The notes below the pieces were generated by a model. The model had not been told where the DNA came from and ran no database searches. It saw only the letters and a list, made by a program, of their open reading frames with translations. The position numbers and the translations under genes are program-made. Below, one piece after another: positions 9,001 to 15,901 of a stretch of DNA of 64,000 nt (the first letter of the stretch is position 1; each line of letters opens with the position of its first letter). Location: positions 1-64,000 of the forward strand of contig NZ_AOHO01000068.1 of assembly GCF_000342005.1 (NCBI RefSeq), read 5' to 3'. The stretch comes from Amycolatopsis decaplanina DSM 44594 (GTDB taxonomy: Bacteria; Actinomycetota; Actinomycetes; Mycobacteriales; Pseudonocardiaceae).

Positions 9001-10452
9001 GAACAGCTGGCCGACCGGGCTGCCGCCGCTGCCGGTGACCGGCTGTTGCACGACACCGGCCCGCCCATCGGTCATCGCCTGGGTTTCCGAAATCTGCGTG
9101 TTCCCGGTCTGGGTTCCCGAAGTCTGCGTGTTGCCGGTCCCGGTGACCGGTCCTGGCGCGCCAACGGTTCCCGTGCTCTCACTCGGCCCACCCAGCGACT
9201 CGGTGACCGGAACGACCGGGACCGCCACCTCACCCGCCCCGTGCGGGATCACCAGCTTCGGCTGATCACCTCTCTTCTCACCCGCACCCGCAACCCCGCT
9301 CTCCTCCGGATACGGCGGCGGCGCCGACTCGTCAACCTCCACATAGGACGGCGGCCGCGACGTCGCCGGACTCCCCTCCCCCGGCTTGTCCAACCCACTG
9401 GGGGCAGGCTTCTCCGGCGCGTCCGGCAAATCCAGATCGAGATTGTCGACATCGACCCGCATCCCACCCTCGCCACCCGCCCCATCCGGCATTCGCGGCC
9501 GGCCGAACCCCGACAACGCCCCCAACGCCCCACCCCAGAACGCCTCCGGATTGTTCAGCACCGCGTTGATGATCGGCGTACTCCACAACACCGACGCCAC
9601 CTGACCACCCGCATACCCCAGCTGCCCCCAGATCACCATCCCCCGCGGGATCTTCTTCCCCAGATCCCGCGCCGCCGACTGGGCCGAATACACGAAAACC
9701 CGCGCTCCACCCGTCATCACCCCCGACGCCGCACCACCGATCGCGCCGCCCACCGTCGCCTGCCACACCGCCTTGCCATCGATCTCATCCCGCTGATGGT
9801 TGTTCATTTGCCCCAGCTGGGTGAAGTAATCGATCGACGTCATCAACCCCGCACCCACCGCCGCGGACACCCCCACATCGATCGCCGCCTGCTGCGCGAA
9901 CGGCGCGATCCGCACCAGAGCCTGCTTCAACCCCTCCCACGACAACTTCTCCAACCCCAACGTCGACAACTTCGCCAGCAACTGCTGAACGATCATCCGC
10001 ATCGTCAACTGCGTCGCGGCCTTCACCGCCGGGATCATCCACGAAAAGATCAACGAAGCAGCCAGAAACGCGATCTGCGCCACCGCGAACACCGCGGCCG
10101 CGATCAACAGAATCTGAGCCTTCTCCACATTCGCCGCGGCCGTCCTCGTCGTTTTCGACAAATCCCTCGAATACGACGCCAACTGCCCCAAAGCCTTCGC
10201 GACAGTCCCCCGCAAATACTCCGCCATCGCCTCCGCGTACTCACCATCCATCGACCGATCCAGCTCAGCCGCCCGCGCCCGCACATCCGCCGCGAAATCC
10301 TCCGCCACCGGAACAAAATCCGCCCACGCCTGCGACATCGCCCGCATACTCCGGACATTGCCCTCAGGCCACTCCATCCCCACCATGACCTTCAAAAAAT
10401 TCTGCAGGGCCTTAGGCGGCTTCGTAGGACCATCACCAGACTCGAACACCAC
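1..10452 (-). CDS. Giant T7SS-type polymorphic-toxin-like protein with a SecA-like motor (3' end off window)
   Basis: This is one open frame of at least 3484 codons that leaves the window at its 3' end. The start is a GTG at 10452 or 10449 just downstream of a GGGGG ribosome site. Residues 1-330 are helical and Ala-rich with hydrophobic stretches, as in large WXG/LXG-type effectors. Residues about 340-1015 are a Pro/Thr/Gln/Gly linker. Residues about 1480-2030 resemble SecA: AAGEGKSW as motif I near 1530, DEIDEAL as motif II near 1635, a preprotein-crosslinking-like stretch (NVHYVVHDGK, then RWNGGLAQAVEFKHG) near 1740, and NMQGARGVDI and NRAGRSGGGG near 1940-1980. Residues about 2180-3320 carry an A-B-A-B-A tandem module. 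It follows a WXG100-like gene and an EccA-like ATPase, so secretion by T7SS is inferred. No known toxin fold is visible; any toxin tip and immunity gene would lie beyond position 1. Confidence 0.85.
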   Translation of the reverse strand, partial: MVFESGDGPTKPPKALQNFLKVMVGMEWPEGNVRSMRAMSQAWADFVPVAEDFAADVRARAAELDRSMDGEYAEAMAEYLRGTVAKALGQLASYSRDLSKTTRTAAANVEKAQILLIAAAVFAVAQIAFLAASLIFSWMIPAVKAATQLTMRMIVQQLLAKLSTLGLEKLSWEGLKQALVRIAPFAQQAAIDVGVSAAVGAGLMTSIDYFTQLGQMNNHQRDEIDGKAVWQATVGGAIGGAASGVMTGGARVFVYSAQSAARDLGKKIPRGMVIWGQLGYAGGQVASVLWSTPIINAVLNNPEAFWGGALGALSGFGRPRMPDGAGGEGGMRVDVDNLDLDLPDAPEKPAPSGLDKPGEGSPATSRPPSYVEVDESAPPPYPEESGVAGAGEKRGDQPKLVIPHGAGEVAVPVVPVTESLGGPSESTGTVGAPGPVTGTGNTQTSGTQTGNTQISETQAMTDGRAGVVQQPVTGSGGSPVGQLFTTSPTTTAPLAGDTAGGVVSSGQPVTGTVGSPASSTTGGPMSSSSAQPATGTTGGQVSGTGTAQPAAGTGNGQVSAGGDARPATTGGQQVSTAAQPAPEAAGKPTSNTNGQSVTAGAQAPATTATPSQPSSVQPPATTAGGPAQPGTGTSGQPSAGTSGGPVQQGTGTSAQPTTGTQGPVGAGEKATVGQPATSQPSATTAGGPAQPVTGAQNQAGQPAASQPPATTAGGQAQPGTGTAGQPGAGENGRPAAAGQSAPNQAPATTAGGPAQPGTAKAGETGSSEGQPQVGRPAEGTNQPSAPKADAQAQPGAPKAEGSPQPTAPKADAQAQPGTPKAEDTDALKGQPTADRPASDKVDDRVRPDPGQPVVVDHGRPSAASGQPASGQPASGQPGSGQAGRADAAQVARPDVPGADRTAGRDADGRSGSAAQQFLRGEPSAGGSQPARTEAGPAAQPPKGGGDGPQPTRTETAPPAKGDGPQPGRSSGENVRSGAESVADRRGLRAPGELPHVVSAPESRPGGKSGDDRPRPESSVDLGDAQAALVAAQLGSARPEQLSRSTQDGRPDGPVTEFVTAADWGAVRESVPPTRHRGEQRDLSTSSDKEAGISQLRFDMRRGEVAPGQWVRELSVPVELVSKPGGVDAGVRRALARDMQRVLDERVNGRYRLPGGDQLHVVLDARTSEAPPRAGWERDGSRPVPVEVGTRAERGQLSWRAGDTDAAVGKLLRFVGVEERTSEPARLGGAAEGRSTRLDATDLARIEDALRDTAGDAREMPPQPDPTRPTVVAGPAGTVVWSERLSGLGTSWVRGEDGWYGAEGAGVVQSGDGPVVVPKGARAVFDAGGEARFVELGEGISVDRGLDGQWSPPRSRAGEVRAQKMTEAEVLEAGVMTLADGSRVMLPPESERVIDHHGGAEKVVAYRQLKDAEGNWLSKPRVFVPDGDGGWVQHTTDAVAYEGWLASANKASEAARTLWDIAARSGPEVPRHRRLTELSEAELKELYGRGPEADAFAAVFELIRRNKGIALRWTQVSAVHTFGEGRVVNMAAGEGKSWLFFAHAAVNAMRPGVDGVQVTTTRGILADRELPVYVDLLQRLGVDVHRLNQDDPPPGPREGRPTVYLGTAEDVGFTYLRHDTLPGQQAKDDPVLLTVSIDEIDEALVYSNAQYILSEGVQGVASPEVLEQVRTAHDLVRDAMGSGWLTEADFGRRDGQAGGQARLTGPGQEKVELLLGRTLSDDEVTRVNMAAAARWEYKENVHYVVHDGKIFIIDQTTHNVMFNPATSSESRWNGGLAQAVEFKHGLEIRSDSAGNKVVTAHELLGKKEYGQKTGASGTANGHGAKFAEQGMSSQVQDVSRYYEPRLKIADDVVAADEATKLRQLAEDVHAMQGPEGTRQPQLILATRNDQVAMVSDMLTELGVTHEAIDAKWQLEKDVDFDDEFKRVIDAAGAQGKVLVINMQGARGVDITTTKEAKDAGDLVVRITAHSEISRDIDIQAQNRAGRSGGGGEVVYYSSPKDELFQLSQNPDVQLAITHYTDAVTSGDALAITAAQQGLRDLVGGIQANSGHPTIDQHTAQPNAPPTSPGNRPTTLGDEPETPPPDEHQTDPGLVEALTAAQRTFNDQIGTWRAAHPDLVIPASVTARLNEDFLTDFYADYTIPTGSAGHDWRTLLDHTAAGLHDTFDQEATTRTDPTPTQTKPTQTKPTQTKLSWSIPTDREEALEWVAKGGDLPQRVFGKRPARDVEPYIEQATRIVSRYHRVPVWIENPAPEQADAVRENIEVKYLVAGYLANGLSEQDAEKLSEELSLALGTSRTSPHNTPATRGGAQDDQAALPVTGESSSGDGAARVSGPDSASGVPREVVGWRPAMDESEPQTLREFLVRRAIEQWWRTETPLRDLPAELLDMVWQQLKLDPAPVEWVQAWFDDIADERTPQGDYRYSDGDVAAMSDGLVDEGFVEASRGVARAEWKGLLDEYGRLTDSDNTVVRLMAFGFVDAVVRARPESLPRMRAEFFVAEGDPGVGAEALRSRVARLVRDRLGEYPDDAPEVSVEDLLARVAIGSLVVPAGDSRFATARVSVEGQRPPGGLYGPIAYDYPKNPEWLTDLDLQEARDGLEGLDRADRDWVFTRARELVNQYNYEPRRFDGPAPLIHQLYRGRYEAAVELVAGELHTFLNDTGDVEDAEDSADYLAKFMAPEVGWLRWSGVLSGEWEPLWPSIPSDREGALAWVHNNDGGLSPQAFEKRPEQEAQRSIEQATRIVSLHHQVPGRSEEPSREQAEAARVYDAVKDVVARYLAHGLSEKDAEKLSEELATKLGTLPASPGPASAPGQPLRSPGRGGMPALPGRAQDDVAPPKAGESSGSAARAGGPDSASGVPQDVVGWRPAVDESEPQTLREFLVRRAIAQWWRTGTPLRNLPAELLDMVWQQLELDPAPVEWVQAWFDDIADERTPQGDYRYSDGDVAAMSDGLIDRWVVEALRGVARAEWEGQLIESAMLTDPDNTVVRLMAFGFVDAAAVAPPESLPRMRAELLVAEGHLGTGAEALRSQVERAVRDRLEQYPEDVLAVLVRDLLARVDIESLVVPTGDPRMATVRVWVEGQRTAGGLYGPAVHDEADSGWLWSSQLSTARDGLEGLDRADRDRVVTRARELMNRYHHEPLRFDGTAPWIHDLHRGRYEAAVDMVAWRLQDSLDTGAAENNEAADRLADTKAFSLIGPVGWRRRHGVLGGEEQVERAPLWPSIPSDAVGARAWVANGGGLSGKRPAHDVQRYVQQATKIVSRYYKAPLWIEKPAPGQVEDAVRLNGAVKDLVAEYLANGLSEQDAERLSEELATKLGTLRTSPRNTTVLPGSARNNDDAPPKAGESSRSGAWDVSELDEGWLREGAGDVGVDGALDEPVVAPKARAGDPALPEAVGKLRAGKVYPAAVKETWFAVLPLSEDSKNELVELKEKFAAQVKEAVEQKREMPDVRLHIYRKANRPASKNDADFLRLENALREAAGAASP
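860..1885 (-). repeat. Second copy of the B module inside the giant gene
   Basis: This segment matches 2411-3436 at an offset of exactly 1551 bp (517 codons), so the frame is kept. Identity is mosaic. The stretch 1615-1760 differs from 3166-3311 by only about one base, while other parts differ at many codons. Encoded landmarks in both copies are VVGWRPA, DESEPQTLREFLVRRAI, PAPVEWVQAWFDDIADERTP and DNTVVRLMAFGFVDA. Confidence 0.85.
2411..3436 (-). repeat. First copy of the B module inside the giant gene
   Basis: This is the N-terminal-side partner of the 860-1885 copy, 1551 bp apart. Shorter A modules flank and separate the two B copies. A modules contain a SIPSD or SIPTD motif and an LSEELATKLGT-like motif and lie near 3500-3890, 2010-2370 and 490-805. 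The protein therefore has an A-B-A-B-A layout. Confidence 0.85.
3881..3924 (-). repeat. 15-bp tandem repeat, about three copies
   Basis: The unit TTCGTCTGGGTCGGC occurs twice exactly and then once with a change near its end. On the coding strand it encodes about three copies of a Thr-Gln-Thr-Lys-Pro spacer just before the first A module. It is a small in-frame microsatellite whose copy number could vary between strains. Confidence 0.85.
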
Positions 10453-10513
10453 CCACCCCCTTTCGCAGAAAAGTCACGGCACCACAGAACACAAACCCAC
10501 ACCTACCGCACTA

Positions 10514-10864
10514 CTAATCCTTGGAATCCTTCTGCTGCTGCAAAGCCTCGGCCAACCGGTGATCGAAGGTCTTCGCGTTCGCCTCATCCAGATCGCCGAA
10601 ATCAGTCACCGTCGTGGTCACCCCGTCGGACAGGTCGACCACTCCGTTGGACAGCTCACCCAGTCCTTCCCGGACATCATTCGCGTTCTTCACATACCCC
10701 TCGGCGAACTTCCTTCCGGCCTTGTCATCACCCCAGCACCCATCATACCTGTTCAAAGTCTGGTTCAACGCCGACACCGCGGCCGCGAAATCGGCGTTAC
10801 CGGAACGAAGCCTGGCCACCATCTCCCGCATTCCCGTGGTGTCCAGACGAAACTCTTCCGCCAT
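10514..10864 (-). CDS. WXG100-like small helical protein
   Basis: This encodes 116 residues, the usual size for an ESX/WXG100 protein. The motif CWGDDKAGRKF supplies the Trp-Gly turn, flanked by long helices. The start at 10864 is preferred over the ATG nine bases upstream because an AAAGGA site lies about 8 bases away. WXG100 proteins act as secreted dimers or as carriers for T7SS substrates. The gene sits directly upstream of the giant effector-like gene with a gap of about 60 bases, so it is probably co-transcribed and may serve as its secretion partner. It has no strong sequence signature beyond the motif and length. Confidence 0.75.
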   Translation of the reverse strand: MAEEFRLDTTGMREMVARLRSGNADFAAAVSALNQTLNRYDGCWGDDKAGRKFAEGYVKNANDVREGLGELSNGVVDLSDGVTTTVTDFGDLDEANAKTFDHRLAEALQQQKDSKD

Positions 10865-10922
10865 CGTCCTCATCCTTTCGAAAAAGCAACGTCGCGTCGC
10901 GAACAAATTTTAGCCGGACCTG

Positions 10923-13442
10923 TTATGAAGCCAGCGTGACTGTCTGCCCCTTGGCGGGCGATGACGACACATCCTCGTGCCACTCGTAGAGGGAACTCGT
11001 CATACGGCCCCTCAGGCCGGGTTCCTCGATCAACCGCAACGCACCGCGACGCCTCCGCTCGAGCGCCCGGTCGAGCTTCGCCAGCACGGCCAGATCGTGT
11101 TCGTCCAGTTCACCGGAAGCCGCAACGGTTTCGTCCGGCGCGAGTTCCCGGAACAGTGCCGCCACCCGGGGCGCGGTCGGCTCGTCGCCCGGCTCGCCGT
11201 CGACCGGCTCGGTCGCCCGGAGGGCCAAAGCCTTGAACCGCGCTCCCGCGAAGAAAACGACCTCGTTCACCGGCTGACCGATCAGCAGCTCCGACGTCCG
11301 GCGCGCGGACGCGGGCCAGATGAGGACATCGAGATCCGCGTCCGGAACGGTCACGTCGAGATCCATGCTGCCGACGAGGAATCCCGGCTCGGTCAAGATC
11401 GATCCCGGTGCGATCGTGCCTTCGAGCCCCTGTGCGTCCTTGCTCTGGCGGAGCACCGCACGCCGGTGGGTGGGCAGCCGCCGCAGCCCCGAGGCGAGAC
11501 AGCTGACCTGTCCGTCGATCTCCCCCGCGACTCCGCCGCGCACGGCGGTGTTCAGGTCTCCGAAACCGCCGCGGCCACGGCCCAGGTAGAGGCAGACCGC
11601 GACGTAGTCGGCCTTGACTCCGGAATCAGTCTGGCCACGCATGGACGGCCAGGTCGCCAGAGCGGCGTTCACCGTGGCGAGCGCTTCGCCGTACTCGTCC
11701 CCTGCCGCGGCAGTGAAACGAGTTTGCTCGGCCGCCGTACTGGCGCGGTCGGCGACGACGAGCGCGGTCCCCGGCACCACCCGGGACTCGGACGGTGCGA
11801 CCGGCTCTCGCGCGCCGACGGCGGCGTGAGCCAAGACCTCCGTGCGGGTCTCCTCCACCACCGGCATGGGAGCCGGAGCGGAGTCCTCCGAGCGCGCGGC
11901 GGCGACGCTCGCGGCTTCGGGGAGTTCTTTCTGCTCCGTCTCGGCCGGTATTTCTTGCCGCGTAACGGACATCGGGACTGCAGGAGCCGGTGGCACCTGC
12001 GGAACTCCCGCGACCGCCTCGTGCGCGGTGGCGGTCGGCGTCGAGCCGGACATCGTCGGCACCGGCGCCGAAGACACCATCAGCGCGGCCGGCATGACGG
12101 GCGCGCCCTGCGGACTCGGCGCCTCGGCGACCGGGCGAACCGCTTCACCCTCGGCTGCCTGGGGCGCCGCCACCGGAGCGGAGGGCCTGACTTGCTCCTC
12201 CTGGCGCTGAACCGGTTCGGCCCGTTTGGTTCCGGCAGGGGGACCCGCCCGGGTGGCGATGGCCGGCGTGCGATCAATCAGGTTCCGTGTCTTGTCGTCG
12301 AGCAAGCCCAGCAACTCGAGACGGGCGACCTTGCGGGTTTCCGGGGCGAGTTCGCCGAGCAGCGCCTCCGCGCCGGAAAGCAGCTCCGGCCCGATCGGGT
12401 CACCGGCCGTTCCGAGGTACAGCGTCCACCCCTCGGGGTCGAACGGCGCCGCCGAGGCCACGGAAGCACCGGCTCCGGTCCGCAGCACGAGCCCTGACGG
12501 GACGACGTCGGCCATGACCTGCCCACGCCGATATCCGAAGGCGTCGCGCCGCTGCCATCCCCGGGGCGGGACAACGGCTTCGAGTACCTTCTGGCCTCCG
12601 TCCGCGCGCTGCAGCAGTTTCGCCACGAACGGCCGATAGCGCTTCTTCACATCCGTAGGTGGGATTTCGACGACGACGTCCCGGCTGAGCGACTTCGCGA
12701 ACTCGCTCAGCCAGGCGTGGGTACTGGTCGTCGTGGACAGCGGGACCAACCTCGTCGGTACGAGCGAGAGGCGGCCGACCACTATGGACACGAGCCCGGC
12801 GGCCGGTGCGGCACCTTCCCCTCCGACGACGATCTTGGCGACGGACGAATCGGCGGGCACCGAAAAGGCCACGTCGCCGAGAGCCGGCGAACTTGCGTCC
12901 GGACGCCGTACGAGCAGACCGGCCGGCACCGGTTCGACGATCGCGCCCGGCACGCCGAACGGAGTGGCCGGAATCGCCGTTTCCCAAGCGGGTACCGGAT
13001 ACCGGCGTCCACCGGGGCAAGCGGGCGCTCCCGGCCGGAACCGCAGCCATCCGGTGCCGCCGGTCCCGTGGCCCGCGTAAAGGAGTGCCCCCGGTTCGGC
13101 GATGAAGGCGCCGTCCGGGGCGAAGATCTCGATGTCGAGCGCGTCGGCCAAGGCCTGCGGGACGAAGGGATCCCGGCCGAGTCCCGGCAAGGCGATCCGC
13201 ACGGCTTCGACGTCTTTCGCCACCACGGATCGGTGCAACAGGGCGGGCAACGCGGTGATGAGCGAGCCGTCTTTCGCCGCGCCTGGCGAAACCAGGACGA
13301 AAACGTGACCGTCGACGGGTTCCGGCCAGCCGATGGGGCCGGCTTGAGCGTCGGCTTCACCGATCCGGCGGATCAGCACGTGGGCACCGCGCCGTTCGAC
13401 GAGGAAGTCACCGGCGCCTTGATCCACGGTGTCGCGGTTCAT
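10923..13442 (-). CDS. T7SS-locus protein with ART-like C-terminal domain (hypothetical)
   Basis: This is an 839-residue acidic protein. An AGGAGG site 5 bases before the ATG at 13442 favours that start over the ATG at 13502, which overlaps the upstream gene. The N-terminal half has alpha/beta sequence with LADALDIEIFAPDG-like motifs. A Pro/Ala/Val-rich linker follows at about residues 400-600. The last 230 residues resemble an ADP-ribosyltransferase fold: YLGRGRGG, PGSILTEPGFLVGS, then NEVVFFAGARFKAL, which aligns with the E-x-E-V-L-F-x-x-G-x-x-F strand. One Glu is kept where the catalytic residue would lie. It has a paralogue at 46383-48767 beside another WXG-like gene. Function is unknown; an accessory or effector role in T7SS is inferred. 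Confidence 0.6.
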   Translation of the reverse strand: MNRDTVDQGAGDFLVERRGAHVLIRRIGEADAQAGPIGWPEPVDGHVFVLVSPGAAKDGSLITALPALLHRSVVAKDVEAVRIALPGLGRDPFVPQALADALDIEIFAPDGAFIAEPGALLYAGHGTGGTGWLRFRPGAPACPGGRRYPVPAWETAIPATPFGVPGAIVEPVPAGLLVRRPDASSPALGDVAFSVPADSSVAKIVVGGEGAAPAAGLVSIVVGRLSLVPTRLVPLSTTTSTHAWLSEFAKSLSRDVVVEIPPTDVKKRYRPFVAKLLQRADGGQKVLEAVVPPRGWQRRDAFGYRRGQVMADVVPSGLVLRTGAGASVASAAPFDPEGWTLYLGTAGDPIGPELLSGAEALLGELAPETRKVARLELLGLLDDKTRNLIDRTPAIATRAGPPAGTKRAEPVQRQEEQVRPSAPVAAPQAAEGEAVRPVAEAPSPQGAPVMPAALMVSSAPVPTMSGSTPTATAHEAVAGVPQVPPAPAVPMSVTRQEIPAETEQKELPEAASVAAARSEDSAPAPMPVVEETRTEVLAHAAVGAREPVAPSESRVVPGTALVVADRASTAAEQTRFTAAAGDEYGEALATVNAALATWPSMRGQTDSGVKADYVAVCLYLGRGRGGFGDLNTAVRGGVAGEIDGQVSCLASGLRRLPTHRRAVLRQSKDAQGLEGTIAPGSILTEPGFLVGSMDLDVTVPDADLDVLIWPASARRTSELLIGQPVNEVVFFAGARFKALALRATEPVDGEPGDEPTAPRVAALFRELAPDETVAASGELDEHDLAVLAKLDRALERRRRGALRLIEEPGLRGRMTSSLYEWHEDVSSSPAKGQTVTLAS

Positions 13443-13498
13443 CTTGCCTCCTGCTCGGGCAGTGCGAATGGACGAAACCGATCCCTCGAGCGTGCTTG

Positions 13499-15901
13499 TC
13501 ATCGCACACCGATTTCCAGGTCGTCCGCCGTCAGCAGCGTGAGGTCGGCCGCGGTCACCTCTTGGGTCTCCGCGAGACGGGATGCCTGCCTGTCGGTCAT
13601 TCGCTCGAACACCCGCCGCGCCGTGCGGCCGTTGCCGAAGGTGCCGTCCTTCGGAATCGCTTCGAAGTAGTCGAGCAGGTCGTCAGCCGCCTTTTCGTCG
13701 AGGCGGTAGTCGTGTTTGGCGCACTGGGTCCGGACGATGGTGACGAGTTCGTCCGCCGTGTAGTTGGCGAACTCGATCGTGCGGCTGAACCTCGACTCCA
13801 TACCGGGGTTGGATTCGAGGAATTTCGCCATCTCGTTCGAGTAGCCGGCGGCGATCACGACGACGTCGTCGCGGTGGTCTTCCATCAGTTTGACCAGCGT
13901 GTCGATGGCCTCACGACCGAAGTCCGGCCCGTTGCCTCCCGAACCTGAGCTCAGGGTGTACGCCTCGTCGATGAACAGGACACCCCCGAGTGCGGTGGTG
14001 AAGGCTTCCGTGGTCTTGATCGCCGTGCCGCCGATGATCTGCGCGACCAGGTCGGCCCTGGCCACCTCGACCAGATGCCCCTCGCGCAGTACACCGAGCT
14101 GAGCGAGTACCTGCCCGTAGAGGCGCGCGACCGTGGTCTTGCCGGTACCCGGCGCACCCGCGAACACCAGGTGGCGGGCCATCGGCGGAGCCGACAGCCC
14201 AGCGTCCTGCCGCCGCTTGGCCATCTTGTTGAGGTTGATCAGGGACGTGACTTCGCGCTTGACCCCGTCCAACCCGACGAGTGCCTGCAATTCCACCAAG
14301 GGATCTTTGGCGGCCGCGGGACGGGCGGGCGCCGCGGCGGCGGGAGCGGGGCTCGCCGCCCCAGCCGAGGCGGACGTCCCGAAAGCGTCAGGCCGAAGGT
14401 TTCCACTGGTGATCAGGTCGATCACTTCAATCGAAGTGCCGGGCCGGGTCTGCCGCACCCCGCTGCCGTGGTTGTCCCGCACTGTGCACGACGAGACCCG
14501 CACGGCCTCCCTCGTCTCGAGCCGGATGCCATCGGCCCTGCCGCCGGAGAACTCGGAATCGGAGACGCTGCCCGACGCGCCTTCGGCGAACTCGCAGCCC
14601 ATACCACCGCTGCTGTGTACGCGGCTACGGGCGACCGACAGGTTGGCGCCGGCGCCGGCGTGGATGCCGTCCCCACCCGACCCGGTGATGGCGCTGTCCG
14701 CCAGCGCCAGCGCGGCGTCGACAACCTCGACCCCGGCGGCCCTGGTGTTCCGCACGCTCAGTCCGCTCGCCGTCATCCGAGAGCCGCCGAGGACGCGCAG
14801 CCCCACTTCACCGCCCTCGATCTCGACATTCTCCATCGTTCCCCGGCCGCCCTCGTCGACCTCGATGCCGGCGCCGTCCGAGCCGAACACACGCAATCGG
14901 CGGAAGAACGGATCGGCTGCTTCGGACACCCGAACGCCGGAGCGTTTGCTCCCGGCGACCGAGAGCTGTTCGAACTCCGGCGTGGACCGCTCGGTCACGT
15001 GGACTCCGATCCCGTCCACCTCCGCGACCTCGCAGTTGGTGAACTTGCCGCCCGAGCGGGCGGCGAAATGCACACCCCGGAAGCCGGTGGCCCGGACCCG
15101 GCAGCCTCGCAGTTCCGGCTTGCAACCCTCGCCCACGAAGATGCCCTCGGCGCCGACGCGCTCGACAGAGCAGTCGTCGAGGACGACGTTGCCGGTACTG
15201 GCCAGATAGAACCCGATCCCGTCTCCGGCGGACACGGACAAGCGCCTGGCCTTCATCGCCGCTTGCTGCTCGACGGCGACCGCGGGCTTGCCCGTGCCGG
15301 TGATGGTCGTGTCCTCGACGGTCAGCGCACCGCGGCCGTTGAGGCAGATGCCGTTGCCCGCGGCCTTGTCGACCGTGCAGGAACGCATCATCAGCGCGCC
15401 TTCGTCGGCCACGACCACCGCGGAGGTCCCCAAGTCGGTGAACCGGCAGGACTCGAGCACTCCCCCGTCGGTGGCGGTGACCACGACGCCGGCCCCGACA
15501 CCGTTGCGGACCTCGCAATCACGCATCAGGACCTTGCCGTCGCCGGACGCGAAGACCGAAGACCACCCTGTCCCCTCCAAGGAACACTCCGTGAGGCTCA
15601 ACTGTCCCTGCGCCACGAAAACGGCGGGATTGTCCTTGTCGGTGGACACGACCGAGATACCGGACAAGGCGGCGGACGACGTGGCCACCGAGACCGCGAC
15701 CCCCGAACCGGTCAGGACCGTCACCGTCCCGATCCCGTCCTCGGCGGTGATGGTCACCGGCCTGGACAACACGAGGTTCTCGCTGTACCGGCCGGGAGCC
15801 ACCACGATCAGAGCGCCTTCGGGCGCACCGGCCACCGCGTCACCGATGCGCCGGTAACCGTGCCCAGGCGTCTGCGTGACCATGATGACGTTTTGGCCCA
15901 C
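13499..15901 (-). CDS. Right-handed beta-helix / EccA-like AAA+ ATPase fusion
   Basis: This protein has about 800 residues. The first 500 are short repeats of the parallel beta-helix type, rich in G-[IV]-x-V and D-[CS]-x-[IV] turns. An Ala/Pro linker follows, then a CbxX/CfqX-type AAA+ domain with Walker A GAPGTGKT, Walker B GGVLFIDEAYTL and a C-terminal lid. The AAA+ domain resembles EccA, the cytosolic ATPase of ESX systems that remodels substrate-chaperone complexes. A GTG at 15901 has AAAGGGAG about 8 bases upstream and is preferred; an in-frame ATG exists at 15961. It is the first gene of the minus-strand set leading to the WXG100-like and giant proteins, so ATP-driven handling of the effector is likely. 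Confidence 0.8.
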   Translation of the reverse strand: MGQNVIMVTQTPGHGYRRIGDAVAGAPEGALIVVAPGRYSENLVLSRPVTITAEDGIGTVTVLTGSGVAVSVATSSAALSGISVVSTDKDNPAVFVAQGQLSLTECSLEGTGWSSVFASGDGKVLMRDCEVRNGVGAGVVVTATDGGVLESCRFTDLGTSAVVVADEGALMMRSCTVDKAAGNGICLNGRGALTVEDTTITGTGKPAVAVEQQAAMKARRLSVSAGDGIGFYLASTGNVVLDDCSVERVGAEGIFVGEGCKPELRGCRVRATGFRGVHFAARSGGKFTNCEVAEVDGIGVHVTERSTPEFEQLSVAGSKRSGVRVSEAADPFFRRLRVFGSDGAGIEVDEGGRGTMENVEIEGGEVGLRVLGGSRMTASGLSVRNTRAAGVEVVDAALALADSAITGSGGDGIHAGAGANLSVARSRVHSSGGMGCEFAEGASGSVSDSEFSGGRADGIRLETREAVRVSSCTVRDNHGSGVRQTRPGTSIEVIDLITSGNLRPDAFGTSASAGAASPAPAAAAPARPAAAKDPLVELQALVGLDGVKREVTSLINLNKMAKRRQDAGLSAPPMARHLVFAGAPGTGKTTVARLYGQVLAQLGVLREGHLVEVARADLVAQIIGGTAIKTTEAFTTALGGVLFIDEAYTLSSGSGGNGPDFGREAIDTLVKLMEDHRDDVVVIAAGYSNEMAKFLESNPGMESRFSRTIEFANYTADELVTIVRTQCAKHDYRLDEKAADDLLDYFEAIPKDGTFGNGRTARRVFERMTDRQASRLAETQEVTAADLTLLTADDLEIGVR

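Noticed and set aside
7800..9240. Possible CRISPR or DNA-repeat array
   Set aside because: The repetition reflects codons of a Pro/Thr/Gln protein linker. Units are imperfect and lack constant repeat and spacer lengths.
7882..10989. 1035-codon plus-strand frame
   Set aside because: It is a low-complexity Arg/Gly/Leu shadow of the giant gene's linker and N-terminal region.
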